Shown piece after piece: positions 1-14,421 of a stretch of DNA of 64,000 nucleotides. Every line of letters begins with the position of its first letter. Position 1 is the stretch's first letter. Origin of the DNA: Sphingomonas colocasiae (GTDB taxonomy: Bacteria; Pseudomonadota; Alphaproteobacteria; Sphingomonadales; Sphingomonadaceae); the NCBI RefSeq assembly GCF_019880585.1, contig NZ_JAINVV010000004.1:496001-560000 (forward strand), in the 5' to 3' direction. Made by a program: the position numbers and the translations under genes. The notes under the pieces are model-generated. The model did not search any database, was not told the DNA's origin, and worked only from the letters and a program-made list of their open reading frames with translations.

Positions 1-333
1 GAATGCGAGCGGCCTGTCCTGTCCGTCGATCCCGAACGGCTTGCCGGGCGCGCGCCCGCGCCACAGCGAATCGTCGACCAGGAAATTCTCGCCGTAGAGC
101 CGCCGTCGCGTCTCGAAACTGCCGTCCGAGAGGTCGGCGAAAAGCGCCTCGTAAAAGCCGCGCGCGCCTTCCGGCCCGTAAGTGGGGCCCGTCGGCGCCC
201 CGACAATGTCGTGTTCGACATCGGCGGTCAGCGTGCCGAGCACGCCTTCGACATCGTCATTGGCTTCGAAGCCGAAATGCTCGGCGAGCTTTCGATCCAT
301 CTGTTCGTGCGTCAGCGCCATCATGCCCTCCAT
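1..333 (-). CDS. NTF2/SnoaL-like protein, 3' end missing
   Basis: Reading leftwards from an ATG at 333, an open frame of 111 codons runs off the window edge without a stop. It begins MEGMMALTHEQMDRKLAEHF and continues with an alternating charged/hydrophobic pattern and a 'YGPEGARGFYEALFADL' stretch. This resembles the cone-shaped SnoaL/NTF2-like fold, used by small polyketide cyclases, dehydratases and limonene-epoxide-hydrolase-like enzymes. The start could also be ATG 324 or 321, since three Met codons lie close together. A dyad just upstream (352-371) may be its operator. Neighbouring mreB is divergent and functionally unrelated. The substrate cannot be told from the sequence, and the family call rests on overall pattern only. 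Confidence 0.6.
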   Translation of the reverse strand, partial: MEGMMALTHEQMDRKLAEHFGFEANDDVEGVLGTLTADVEHDIVGAPTGPTYGPEGARGFYEALFADLSDGSFETRRRLYGENFLVDDSLWRGRAPGKPFGIDGQDRPLAF

Positions 334-351
334 TCGCTTGATCGGGCTCTT

Positions 352-371
352 AATGAGACTGAAATCTCATT
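352..371. promoter_or_regulatory. candidate operator (inverted repeat)
   Basis: Perfect 7-bp arms AATGAGA and TCTCATT are separated by six bases (CTGAAA). The dyad lies 19 bases upstream of the NTF2-like start in a locally AT-rich stretch. Size and position fit a TetR-type operator, but no regulator gene is visible in the window to pair with it. Confidence 0.4.
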
Positions 372-397
372 TCAATACTGTTTTCTCGTCAAAATGA

Positions 398-4153
<3,756 letters not shown>

Positions 4154-4161
<8 letters not shown>

Positions 4162-4750
4162 GGGCGGAGTCCTCGATCGTCGCGGCCAGGCGATAGGCAG
4201 AGAAGGTCGCGCGCGCGGCGTCGATCGCATCCGCATGCCACAGGGCGCCGGCACCGTCGGCCGCCGCGTCGATCATCGCCTGGATGCGGCGCCAGCCGCC
4301 CGGGCCATGCACCGCGGAAAGATAGGCCTTGGGCAGGTCGACGGGCACGCCACGGGCCAGCATGGCGCCACCCAGTCGCGATCCTTCGATCACATAGATC
4401 GCGCCCCAGCGCGCGGCTGCGCCTGGCAAGCCGGAGAAGGGCAGGCTTTCGGGCGTCGCGATATCGAGCGCGGCAAGATCGGCGGCGAGATCGGCGGTCC
4501 GGCCACGCCATCCGGGGAGCAGCGTCGCCGGATCGGCGGCCCGTTCCACCGCCGGCAGGATCCGCGCATGCGCGCGCAGGAAGCGTGCATAATGCGTTCG
4601 GCTCTCCAGTCCCAGCGATCCGAAGGCGCGGTCCACCGCATCATGCTCGTCGCGCGTCGCTTCGCGAAGCCGCCGATGAAAGGGCATTGCGCCAGAATGC
4701 GGGGCCGGCGGACGGCCTTGCCATCCCAGATCGTCGACGCCAGCATGCAT
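4154..4750 (-). CDS. bphO: heme oxygenase (biliverdin-producing, BphO type)
   Basis: Cleaves heme to biliverdin, CO and iron, supplying the chromophore for the phytochrome encoded immediately downstream. The protein is 198 residues from ATG 4750, or 177 residues from ATG 4687 (MPFHRRLREAT); the shorter form starts where family homology starts and may be the true protein. The proximal heme ligand region reads REATRDEHDAVD, with the expected histidine, and the GSRLGGAML segment fits the distal helix glycine region. The reading frame ends 8 bases inside bphP, so the order is bphO then bphP on the minus strand, a classical pairing. No strong Shine-Dalgarno sequence is visible for either start. 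Confidence 0.88.
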
Positions 4751-4813
4751 CGCCCGACCCTAGGGAGGCGGGGCCGGGCTGTAAACGGCGCTCAGATTGA
4801 TCCAGAGCAAGCC

Positions 4814-4834
4814 GACCCGCCGAACCGGCGGGTC
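4814..4834 (-). terminator. candidate transcription terminator hairpin
   Basis: A perfect 8-bp stem GACCCGCC/GGCGGGTC with a 5-base loop sits just past the stop of the acyl-CoA dehydrogenase (minus strand) and before bphO. There is no T-tract after it, so it could be an attenuating hairpin or a Rho-dependent end. Confidence 0.45.
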
Positions 4835-4842
4835 GTCGCGGA

Positions 4843-5997
4843 TCAGAGTTTGCGGCCGATCAGTTCCTTCATGATCTCGTTGGTGCCGCCGAAGATCCGG
4901 GTGACGCGTGCGCTGCGCCAGGCACGCGCGATCGGATATTCGTTCATATAGCCGGCACCACCATGGAGCTGGAGGCACTTGTCCATCACCTCCCATTGCA
5001 GTTCGGTGTGCCACAGCTTGGCGGCGGCGCCCTCCTCGGCGGTCAGTTCGCGCTTGTTGTGGCGGTTCAGCGCCCAGTCGAGATGCGCCCAGCCGACCTG
5101 GAGCTTCGACTTGAGATCGGCGAGGGTGAAACGGGTATTCTGGAAATCGAAGACCGGCTTGCCGAACGCCTTGCGATCCTTGGTGAAGGCGACCGTCTCG
5201 TCATAGGCGCGTTGCGCGGACGCCTGTGCGCTGACCGCGATCGACAGCCGTTCCTGCGGCAGTTCGCTCATCAGATAGATGAAGCCCTTGCCTTCCTCGC
5301 CGAGGCAATTGGTCATCGGCACACGGACATCCTCGAAGAACAGCTCCGACGTATCCGCGGCATCCATGCCGATCTTGTCGAGATTGCGGCCGCGCTTGAA
5401 ACCCTCTCGATCCGCCTCGACCAGGATGATCGAGACGCCTTTCCACGCCGGCTGAACTTCGGTGTCGGTCTTGGCGCAGACCAGGATCAGATCGGCATTC
5501 TGGCCGTTGGTGATATAGGTCTTGGATCCGTTGATGACATAGTGATTGCCGTCTTTGCGGGCGGTGGTTCGGATGCCCTGGAGATCGGATCCGGTGCCCG
5601 GTTCGGTCATGGCGATCGCGGTGATGGCTTCGCCCGAGACCAGCTTGGGCAGCCACTGCTTCTTCTGCTCCTCCGACCCATAAGCGGTGAGATAGCCGGC
5701 GACGATGTCCGAATGGAGCGAGAAGCCCAGCGTGACACCGCCATGATAAGAGGCTTCCTCGTCGACGATTGCGTTATAGCCGAAATCGAGGCCGAGCCCG
5801 CCATATTCCTCGGGAACGGTGGGGCAGAGCAGGCCCAGTTCGCCGGCCTTGGTCCAGATCGCCTTGTCGACGATGCCGGCCTCGTCCCATTTCGCCGCGT
5901 TGGGTGCGACCTCCTCCAGCATGAAGCGGCGAACGGTCTGGCGGAATGCCTCGTGATCTTCGGAATATGCGGTGCGCGCCAGGGCGTCGAGGGACAT
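4843..5997 (-). CDS. acyl-CoA dehydrogenase (long-chain/isovaleryl-type active site)
   Basis: FAD-dependent dehydrogenase of 384 residues that oxidises an acyl-CoA to the 2-enoyl-CoA, passing electrons to ETF. The FAD/substrate signatures AMTEPGTGSD and the C-terminal FGGTNEIMKELIGRKL are present. The catalytic base appears to be the glutamate in SELPQERL, as in LCAD and isovaleryl-CoA dehydrogenases, while the SCAD-type position holds Gly (FGGTNE). This narrows the subfamily but not the exact chain length. The start at 5997 was chosen for its strong ribosome site (GGAGAGGAAAGAG); the upstream in-frame Met at 6117 lacks family homology. It is divergent from the FAH-family gene, with a palindrome in the shared promoter region. 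Confidence 0.9.
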   Translation of the reverse strand: MSLDALARTAYSEDHEAFRQTVRRFMLEEVAPNAAKWDEAGIVDKAIWTKAGELGLLCPTVPEEYGGLGLDFGYNAIVDEEASYHGGVTLGFSLHSDIVAGYLTAYGSEEQKKQWLPKLVSGEAITAIAMTEPGTGSDLQGIRTTARKDGNHYVINGSKTYITNGQNADLILVCAKTDTEVQPAWKGVSIILVEADREGFKRGRNLDKIGMDAADTSELFFEDVRVPMTNCLGEEGKGFIYLMSELPQERLSIAVSAQASAQRAYDETVAFTKDRKAFGKPVFDFQNTRFTLADLKSKLQVGWAHLDWALNRHNKRELTAEEGAAAKLWHTELQWEVMDKCLQLHGGAGYMNEYPIARAWRSARVTRIFGGTNEIMKELIGRKL

Positions 5998-6049
5998 GGG
6001 CTCTTTCCTCTCCGGGGATTTGTCTCGATAGTGGCATACGAAGCCCAAG

Positions 6050-6065
6050 TTGACGTTATGGTCAA
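6050..6065. promoter_or_regulatory. candidate operator in divergent promoter
   Basis: The inverted repeat TTGACGTTATGGTCAA (5-bp perfect arms, 6-base centre) lies between the divergent acyl-CoA dehydrogenase and FAH-family genes, about 50 bases upstream of the former. It resembles the TTGACG...GTCAA dyads reported for MerR-type regulators of branched-chain/fatty acid catabolism (LiuR), but that match is from memory and unverified. Confidence 0.4.
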
Positions 6066-6172
6066 GTGACTTTCCGTATTCGTCAAACTGACGGCCCGTG
6101 GACAGATTTGGTTTCATTTGATACTAGATGCCGCCAGACCCCCTCTCGCGGTGCATTTTTGAAAGGATCGCC

Positions 6173-7174
6173 ATGAAGCTTGCCAGCCTGAAATCCGGAC
6201 GCGACGGACGGCTCGTCGTCGTATCCAACGATCTCGCCTGGTATGCCGACGCTGCCCATATCGCACCGACACTGCAGGCGGCGCTCGACGATTGGGACCG
6301 GCTGTCCGTCGATCTCGAAAATCTGGCGACCGATCTCGAGCATGAGGTGATCCCGCGCGAACGCTTTCACGAGCGCGATGCCGCTTCGCCGTTGCCGCGC
6401 GCCTATCAATGGGCCGACGGATCGGCCTATGTGAACCATGTCGCGCTGGTGCGGCAGGCGCGTAATGCCGAGATGCCCGAAAGCTTCTGGCACGATCCGC
6501 TGATGTATCAGGGCGGGTCCGACGGTTTCCTGGGCCCGCGCGATCCGATTCCGCTCGCCGACGAGAGCTGGGGCTGCGACATGGAGGCCGAAGTGGTGGT
6601 GGTCACCGGCGATGTGCCGCTGGGCGCGAGCCGCGAACAGGCGCTCGCCGCGATCCGCCTGATCGGGCTGACCAATGACGTCTCGCTGCGCAACCTGATC
6701 CCCGGCGAACTGGCCAAGGGCTTCGGTTTCTTCCAGTCCAAGCCCGCCAGCGCCATGTCGCCCGTGTTCGTGACGCCGGAAAGCCTGGGTGAGCGCTGGA
6801 AGGACGGCAAGCTGCATGGCGCGCTGATGGTCGATCTCAACGGCAAGCCGTTCGGCCGCGCCGATGCTGGTGTCGACATGACCTTCGATTTCGGCACGCT
6901 CGTCGCCCATGCCGCCAAGACGCGCGCGCTGGGCGCCGGTACGATCATCGGATCGGGCACCGTTTCCAATCGCGACGCGGCGGGTGGCCCCGGCAAGCCG
7001 GTCGATCAGGGCGGGCTCGGCTATAGCTGCATCGCGGAGGTTCGCACCGTCGAGACCATCCAGTCGGGCAAGGCGGAAACGCCGTTCCTCAAGTCCGGCG
7101 ACAGCGTCCGCATCTGGATGGAGGATGAGCGCCATCATCCGATCTTCGGGGTGATCGAGCAGACGGTCGACTAG
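6173..7174 (+). CDS. fumarylacetoacetate hydrolase (FAH) family protein
   Basis: A 333-residue member of the FAH fold, which hydrolyses or decarboxylates C-C bonds next to carbonyls using a divalent metal. The metal-binding E-x-E is visible in DMEAEVVVVTGD, followed by the usual acidic residue in LTNDVSLRN. The catalytic-core pattern continues through VDLNGKPFGRADAG and a GTIIGSGTVSN strand. Length and the long N-terminal part fit the subgroup annotated in sphingomonads near aromatic or amino-acid catabolic genes. The start ATG 6173 follows GAAAGGA. It is divergent from an acyl-CoA dehydrogenase and precedes the glutaryl-CoA gene by a repeat-bearing gap, so a role in ring-cleavage or lysine/tryptophan catabolism is plausible. 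The precise substrate is unknown. Confidence 0.85.
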   Translation: MKLASLKSGRDGRLVVVSNDLAWYADAAHIAPTLQAALDDWDRLSVDLENLATDLEHEVIPRERFHERDAASPLPRAYQWADGSAYVNHVALVRQARNAEMPESFWHDPLMYQGGSDGFLGPRDPIPLADESWGCDMEAEVVVVTGDVPLGASREQALAAIRLIGLTNDVSLRNLIPGELAKGFGFFQSKPASAMSPVFVTPESLGERWKDGKLHGALMVDLNGKPFGRADAGVDMTFDFGTLVAHAAKTRALGAGTIIGSGTVSNRDAAGGPGKPVDQGGLGYSCIAEVRTVETIQSGKAETPFLKSGDSVRIWMEDERHHPIFGVIEQTVD

Positions 7175-7191
7175 TCTATTTTCAACCGTTT

Positions 7192-7298
7192 GCTTCGAGC
7201 GCAGGTTCGAGCTTGCCGAGAACCGCAGTCGAGAAGGCCCGGCACCGTGCTTCTCGACGGGCGCGTCTCGACAGGCTCGACGCTGCTCGAAGCGAGCG
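7192..7298. repeat. sphingomonad-type intergenic inverted repeat
   Basis: An imperfect inverted repeat with roughly 45-base arms rich in TCGAG units (left GCTTCGAGCGCAG..., right ending GCTGCTCGAAGC) around a short GC-rich centre. It fills most of the gap before gcdH. A related element follows gcdH at 8573-8682. Confidence 0.6.
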
Positions 7299-7374
7299 GG
7301 TGGGTTTGTGATACTTGGCGATCCCGTCAGGCTCCGGCATAGCCAGGGCGGTACTTGACTGACGGGAGCCACCC

Positions 7375-8550
7375 ATGGCCGCTTTCACGCCCTTTCGCTG
7401 GGACGATCCCCTGCTGCTCGACGCGCAGCTCACCGACGACGAACGGATGATCCGCGATACTGCGGAAACCTATGCGCAGGAAAAGCTGCTTCCGCGCGTG
7501 CTGTCCGCTACGCGCGAGGAGCGGTTCGACCGTGAGATCATGAGCGAGCTGGGTGAACTCGGCCTGCTCGGCGCGACGATCGACGGCTATGGCTGCGCGG
7601 GCGTCAGCCATGTCGCCTATGGTTTGATCGCGCGCGCGGTCGAGCGCGTCGATTCGGGCTATCGTTCGGCGATGAGCGTCCAGTCCTCGCTCGTGATGCA
7701 TCCGATCCATGCCTATGGCTCCGAGGAGCAGCGCGAGAAATACCTCCCGCGCCTCGCCAGTGGCGAGATCGTCGGCTGTTTCGGCCTGACCGAGCCCGAT
7801 GCTGGGTCGGATCCGGGCAGCATGAAGACACGCGCGGTCGTGGCCGATGGCGGTTATCGCCTGACCGGCACCAAGATGTGGATTACCAATTCGCCGATCG
7901 CCGATGTCGCGGTGGTCTGGGCGAAGCTCGACGGCGTCATCCGCGGCTTCATCCTCGAACGCGGCATGGACGGCTTCTCGACCCCCAAGATCGAGGGCAA
8001 GATGAGCCTGCGCGCGTCGATCACCGGCGAGATCGTGATGGATGACGTGTTCGTGCCGGAGGCGAATCTGCTGCCCGATGCGCGCGGGCTCGGCGGTCCG
8101 TTCGGCTGTCTCAACAAGGCGCGCTACGGCATCGCCTGGGGATCGATGGGAGCGGCGGAGGATTGTTTCCATCGCGCGCGCCAATATGTGCTCGATCGCA
8201 AGCAGTTCGGCCGGCCGCTTGCCGCCAACCAGATCCCGCAATTGAAGCTCGCCAATATGGAGACAGAGATCGCGCTCGGCCTGTCCGCCGCGCTCGCCGT
8301 GGGCCGCAACATCGACGCGGGCAGCTGGGCGCCGGAGATGGTGAGCCTGATCAAGCGCAACAATTGCGGCAAGGCGCTCGATATCGCGCGCGTCGCGCGC
8401 GACATGCATGGCGGCAACGGTATCGCCGACGAATTCCACGTCATCCGCCATGTCGTGAACCTGGAAACCGTGAACACCTATGAGGGCACCCACGATATCC
8501 ACGCGCTGATCCTGGGGCGAGCGATCACGGGGATTCAGGCGTTTTCATGA
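7375..8550 (+). CDS. gcdH: glutaryl-CoA dehydrogenase
   Basis: Oxidises and decarboxylates glutaryl-CoA to crotonyl-CoA in lysine and tryptophan/aromatic degradation, with FAD and ETF as acceptor. It is 391 residues, the family length. Diagnostic segments: [18 protein letters not shown], the [15 protein letters not shown] flavin motif, and the C-terminal [20 protein letters not shown], whose Glu is the catalytic base. [11 protein letters not shown] and MHGGNGI are also typical. ATG 7375 follows a GGGAG ribosome site. The next gene is a class III CoA-transferase, a frequent partner that activates glutarate, supporting the assignment. It is bracketed on both sides by related intergenic inverted repeats. 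Confidence 0.93.
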   Translation: MAAFTPFRWDDPLLLDAQLTDDERMIRDTAETYAQEKLLPRVLSATREERFDREIMSELGELGLLGATIDGYGCAGVSHVAYGLIARAVERVDSGYRSAMSVQSSLVMHPIHAYGSEEQREKYLPRLASGEIVGCFGLTEPDAGSDPGSMKTRAVVADGGYRLTGTKMWITNSPIADVAVVWAKLDGVIRGFILERGMDGFSTPKIEGKMSLRASITGEIVMDDVFVPEANLLPDARGLGGPFGCLNKARYGIAWGSMGAAEDCFHRARQYVLDRKQFGRPLAANQIPQLKLANMETEIALGLSAALAVGRNIDAGSWAPEMVSLIKRNNCGKALDIARVARDMHGGNGIADEFHVIRHVVNLETVNTYEGTHDIHALILGRAITGIQAFS

Positions 8551-8572
8551 TGTTGGAAGAGTCTCCTGGCCG

Positions 8573-8682
8573 TTCGCTTCGAGTAGCCGTCGAGCCTGTC
8601 GAGGCGGTATATCGAGAAGGCCGGTGCCGGTGTTCTCGACACGGGCTCTCGGCTGCGCTCGATCCCTGCTCGAACCCAACGG
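8573..8682. repeat. sphingomonad-type intergenic inverted repeat
   Basis: A second, diverged copy of the TCGAG-rich inverted repeat seen at 7192-7298, here between gcdH and the CoA-transferase. The left half carries TCGAGCCTGTCGAG; the right half carries GGCTGCGCTCGATC and TGCTCGAAC in inverted sense. Confidence 0.55.
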
Positions 8683-8693
8683 TCTAGGTGGTT

Positions 8694-9899
8694 ATGGCTG
8701 GTCCTCTCAACGGCGTTCGTGTCCTCGATCTGTCCCGCGTGCTCGCGGGGCCCTGGTCGACGATGCAACTCGCCGATCTCGGTGCGGAGGTCATCAAGGT
8801 CGAACGGCCGGGCGCGGGGGACGATACGCGATCCTGGGGGCCGCCCTGGTTCGACGACGAAGCCGGAGAGCGGGTGACGAGCAGCTATTATCTGGCGCCC
8901 AACCGCAACAAGAAGTCGCTGACCATCGATCTGTCCAATCCCGAGGGGCAGGCGCTGGTGCGCGCGATCGCGGCGAAATCGCATATCGTGGTCGAGAATT
9001 TCAAACAGGGCGGGCTTGCCGCCTATGGGCTCGACTGGCCGTCGCTCCAGGCGGTCAATCCGGCTTTGGTCTATTGTTCGATCACCGGCTTCGGCCAGGA
9101 CGGTCCCCGCGCGCATGAAGCGGGCTACGACTTCATGATCCAGGGCATGAGCGGCCTGATGAGCGTCACCGGTCCGATCGGCGGCGAGCCCTATCGTGTC
9201 GGCGTGGCGCTGGTCGATATACTCACCGGGCTCAATGCCACGATCGCCATCCTCGCGGCACTTCGCCATGCCGAGGCGACGGGGGAGGGGCAGCAGATCG
9301 ACATGGCGCTGTTCGATGTCGCCGTCGCATCCATGGCGAATCAGGCCACCGGCTATCTCGTCTCCGGCGAAGCACCGGGGCGCATCGGCAACGAGCATCC
9401 GTCGATCACGCCCTATCAGACCTTTCCGACCAGGGATGGCTATATCATCCTCGCCATCGGCAATGACGGACAGTTCGCGCGCTTCGTCGAGGAAGCGGGC
9501 ATGGGCGCGCTGGCGCGGGATGCGCGATTCGCCACCAATGCGTTGCGCACGATCAATCGCCGCGCGCTCGAGCCCATATTGGAAGGCGTGCTTGCCGGGC
9601 GCACCACCGCCGAATGGATGGCGGCGCTGTCGCGCTGCGCGGTGCCGTGCGGACCGATCAATTCGCTCGATGCGACATTTGCCGATCCCCAGGCGGAGCA
9701 TCGCGGGCTGCGGCTTTCGATGCCGAGCCCGCATGGGGTGATTCCTGGCGTGCGCAGTCCGCATCGACTGTCGGTCACCCCCGGTCCGGCACCCGCGCCG
9801 CCACCGATGCTTGGCGAGCACAGTCGAGAAATATTGTATAATCTGTTGGGTTTAAGTGAATCTGAGCTCGATGATCTGGCTAAATCCGGGGTAATCTGA
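8694..9899 (+). CDS. class III (CaiB/BaiF) CoA-transferase, likely succinyl-CoA:glutarate type
   Basis: Family III CoA-transferase of 401 residues moving CoA between carboxylic acids through an aspartyl-CoA intermediate. Hallmarks: N-terminal MAGPLNGVRVLDLSRVLAGP, GAEVIKVERPGAGDDTR, NRNKKSLTIDLSNPEG, and the catalytic-Asp region GYDFMIQGMSGLMSVTG. The Ala-Asn-Gln neighbourhood and NEHPSITPYQTF also fit. The partner gcdH lies 143 bases upstream, so glutarate activation with succinyl-CoA (as in human SUGCT) is the best guess, not proven. ATG 8694 is preferred over GTG 8688 because AGGTGG lies just upstream and homology begins at MAGPL. Confidence 0.85.
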   Translation: MAGPLNGVRVLDLSRVLAGPWSTMQLADLGAEVIKVERPGAGDDTRSWGPPWFDDEAGERVTSSYYLAPNRNKKSLTIDLSNPEGQALVRAIAAKSHIVVENFKQGGLAAYGLDWPSLQAVNPALVYCSITGFGQDGPRAHEAGYDFMIQGMSGLMSVTGPIGGEPYRVGVALVDILTGLNATIAILAALRHAEATGEGQQIDMALFDVAVASMANQATGYLVSGEAPGRIGNEHPSITPYQTFPTRDGYIILAIGNDGQFARFVEEAGMGALARDARFATNALRTINRRALEPILEGVLAGRTTAEWMAALSRCAVPCGPINSLDATFADPQAEHRGLRLSMPSPHGVIPGVRSPHRLSVTPGPAPAPPPMLGEHSREILYNLLGLSESELDDLAKSGVI

Positions 9900-12304
<2,405 letters not shown>

Positions 12305-12309
12305 TCGGC

Positions 12310-13581
12310 ATGGCACGTTTCACGTTCAAGCTTCCCGACATCGGCGAGGGTATTTCCGAGGCCGAGATCGTCGCCTGGCACGTCAAGGTCGGCGACGTCG
12401 TCGCCGAAGACCAGCAGATTGCGGACATGATGACCGACAAGGCGACGGTGGAGATGGAATCCCCGGTCGCCGGAACCGTCGTCGAGATCGGCGGTGAGGT
12501 CGGCGACGTGATCGCGATCGGCTCCGCGCTGGTGGTGATCGAAACCGAAGGCGAGATCGCCGAGGAAGAGGCGGTCGAGGCGCGTATAGACGCCGAGACG
12601 CCCGATGCGGCGACGGTCGCCGTGGTGGAGGCCGCCGCGCCCGAGCCCGAACCCGCGCCCGCGCCCGCGCCCGCGCCGAAGGTCGTCGAAGCGCCGGTGG
12701 CGGCCCCTGCGCCGGCCGCGCCTGCCCGCCATGTTCTGGCGTCGCCTGCGGTTCGCGATCGTGCACGGACGCTCGGGATCGATCTGGCCGATGTGAAGGT
12801 GTCGGGCGATCGGGTCCGTCACGCCGACCTCGATGCCTATCTCACCTATAATGCCGGCCAGGGCTTCCGCCCGGCGGGCGCCGCGCGCGCGGACGAGGCG
12901 ATCAAGGTGATCGGCATGCGTCGCCGCATCGCGGAGAACATGGCGGCGTCGAAGCGCAACATCCCGCACTTCACTTATGTGGAGGAGATCGACGTCACCG
13001 ATCTGGAGGCGATGCGCGCGGACCTCAACGCCAATCGCGGCAGCCGTCCCAAGCTGACCATGCTGCCGCTGATGATCGTCGCGATCTGCAAGGCTCTGCC
13101 CGAATTCCCGATGATCAATGCGCGCTATGATGACGAGGCGGGCGTGGTGACGCGCCACGGCGCCGTCCATCTCGGCATGGCGACGCAGACCGATGCCGGG
13201 CTGATGGTGCCGGTGATCCGCGATGCGCAGGCCAAGAATGTCTGGCAGCTCGCGAGCGAGATCACGCGGCTTGCCGAGGCGGCGCGCAGCGGCAAGGCGA
13301 AGTCGGAAGAGCTTTCGGGTTCGACCTTGACGATCACGTCGCTGGGGCCGCTCGGCGGCGTCGCGACCACGCCGGTGATCAATCGTCCCGAAGTCGCGAT
13401 CATCGGTCCCAACCGGGTGATCGAGCGGCCGGTGATCAGGAATGGCGAGATCGCTGTGGCGAAGCTGATGAATCTCTCCATCTCGTGCGACCACCGCGTG
13501 GTCGATGGCTGGGATGCGGCGAGCTATGTCCAGGCGATCCGCAAGCTGCTCGAGACGCCGGTCCTGCTGTTCGCGGACTGA
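12310..13581 (+). CDS. bkdB: branched-chain 2-oxoacid dehydrogenase E2 (lipoamide acyltransferase)
   Basis: E2 core of the complex, which carries the acyl group on a lipoyl-lysine and transfers it to CoA. It has 423 residues: one lipoyl domain (about 1-80) with the modified Lys44 in DKATVEME; an acidic then Pro/Ala/Glu-rich swinging linker (about 95-140); a peripheral-subunit-binding domain (ASPAVRDRARTLGIDL ...) about 145-180; and the catalytic domain with the DHRVVDG motif near the C-terminus. The start ATG 12310 lies 5 bases after the bkdA2 stop; an upstream in-frame start inside bkdA2 is rejected. No E3 (lpd) gene follows, so a dihydrolipoamide dehydrogenase encoded elsewhere must serve this complex. 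Confidence 0.94.
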   Translation: MARFTFKLPDIGEGISEAEIVAWHVKVGDVVAEDQQIADMMTDKATVEMESPVAGTVVEIGGEVGDVIAIGSALVVIETEGEIAEEEAVEARIDAETPDAATVAVVEAAAPEPEPAPAPAPAPKVVEAPVAAPAPAAPARHVLASPAVRDRARTLGIDLADVKVSGDRVRHADLDAYLTYNAGQGFRPAGAARADEAIKVIGMRRRIAENMAASKRNIPHFTYVEEIDVTDLEAMRADLNANRGSRPKLTMLPLMIVAICKALPEFPMINARYDDEAGVVTRHGAVHLGMATQTDAGLMVPVIRDAQAKNVWQLASEITRLAEAARSGKAKSEELSGSTLTITSLGPLGGVATTPVINRPEVAIIGPNRVIERPVIRNGEIAVAKLMNLSISCDHRVVDGWDAASYVQAIRKLLETPVLLFAD

Positions 13582-13886
13582 TGCGGCACTTTGTACTGAC
13601 CTATGAGCTGGCGCCCGATTATATCGAGCGCCGGCCGCTTTTCCGTGCACCGCATCTGGCGCTCGCCTGGGCAGCCGCTGAACGAGGGGAGCTGGTTCTG
13701 GCGGGCGCGCTCGGCGATCCGGTGGAAGGGGCCATGCTGCTGTTTCAGGGCGAAAGCGCCGCCGTGGCGGAGGCTTTTGCACTTGCCGATCCCTATGTGG
13801 CGAACGGGCTGGTGACCAGTTGGCGGGTGCTTCCCTGGGCGACGGTCGCCGGCGAGCAGGCAGCGGTACCGGTGCGTCCCGAATAG
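13581..13886 (+). CDS. YciI-like small protein in the bkd operon
   Basis: A 101-residue protein of the YciI fold (dimeric ferredoxin-like): MRHFVLTYELAPDYIERRPL at the start, a central HLALAWAAAERGELVLAGALGDP, and LADPYVANGLVTSWRVLPW at the end. The conserved His/Asp of the family are visible as HLALA and ADPYV. Its ATG shares one base with the bkdB stop (TGATG), so it is translated as the last cistron of the bkd operon. YciI members have no firmly established general reaction. Co-occurrence with keto-acid dehydrogenase genes hints at a housekeeping or detoxifying role, which is inference. Confidence 0.82.
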   Translation: MRHFVLTYELAPDYIERRPLFRAPHLALAWAAAERGELVLAGALGDPVEGAMLLFQGESAAVAEAFALADPYVANGLVTSWRVLPWATVAGEQAAVPVRPE

Positions 13887-13949
13887 GCTGTGTCACTGTC
13901 CCGAAGAGGGTGGAATACGTGGTTTGCTCCAAGCAAGCAAACAGGTGGC

Positions 13950-14016
13950 GTCATTCCGGCGAAAGCCGGAATCTCGCGCTCGATCTCGACATAGATTCCG
14001 GCTTTCGCCGGAATGA
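13950..14016. repeat. palindromic intergenic repeat (REP-like, GAAA-loop type)
   Basis: Two 23-base arms (13950-13972 and 13994-14016) are perfect reverse complements, separated by 21 bases. Each arm is itself a hairpin: TTCCGGC, loop GAAA (or TTTC), GCCGGAA. The same architecture recurs at 17571-17659 with different stem bases. It lies between the YciI gene and the arsR operon and could also terminate the bkd transcript. Confidence 0.75.
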
Positions 14017-14041
14017 CGCTGGACACTGACATGGAATATAT

Positions 14042-14057
14042 TCAACCTTTTGGTTGA
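14042..14057. promoter_or_regulatory. ArsR-type operator, distal copy
   Basis: Dyad TCAACC-TTTT-GGTTGA. It matches, in both arms, the second dyad 39 bases downstream, so it is probably one of two binding sites for the regulator encoded from 14089. Confidence 0.7.
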
Positions 14058-14080
14058 TCATTGGGCGGTCTTGCTGTAAT

Positions 14081-14096
14081 TCAACCATATGGTTGA
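14081..14096. promoter_or_regulatory. ArsR-type operator overlapping the arsR start codon
   Basis: A fully symmetric TCAACCATATGGTTGA, extended by one matching base each side. Its centre contains the first codon of the regulator gene (ATG 14089-14091). A repressor bound here would cover both the translation start and the probable promoter, giving autoregulation. Confidence 0.75.
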
Positions 14097-14421
14097 ACGA
14101 CTCGACATGACATTCCACGCCCTTGCCGATCCCACGCGTCGGGGCATGCTCGCCAGCCTGGCGCTCGGCGAGAAATCGATCGGCGAACTCGCCGAACCCT
14201 ATGCGATGAGCTTCGCTGGCGCCGCCAAGCATGTGAAGGTGCTCGAAGGCGCCGGCCTGATCGCACGCCGCAAGGTCGGCCGCGCCCAGCTCTGCTCGCT
14301 GCGTGCCGCGCCGCTGGCCGAAGCCCAGCAATGGCTGCGGCAATGGGAACGTTTCTGGACGCTGCGGCTTGATCGGCTGGAGGATCTGCTGCGCGACGCA
14401 CCCGAGGGAGAGGCAGAATGA
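14089..14421 (+). CDS. ArsR-family transcriptional regulator (SRPBCC-operon type)
   Basis: A 110-residue winged-helix repressor: MTFHALADPTRRGMLASLAL, the recognition helix region MSFAGAAKHVKVLEGAGLI, the wing RRKVGRAQLCSL, then a C-terminal QQWLRQWERFWTLRLDRLEDLL helix. This subgroup lacks metal-binding cysteines of the ArsR/SmtB kind and is habitually encoded just upstream of AHSA1/SRPBCC-domain genes, as here. The start codon sits inside an 18-bp palindrome, and a second matching dyad lies upstream. Its stop overlaps the next gene by four bases (ATGA). The signal it responds to is unknown. Confidence 0.9.
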   Translation: MVERLDMTFHALADPTRRGMLASLALGEKSIGELAEPYAMSFAGAAKHVKVLEGAGLIARRKVGRAQLCSLRAAPLAEAQQWLRQWERFWTLRLDRLEDLLRDAPEGEAE

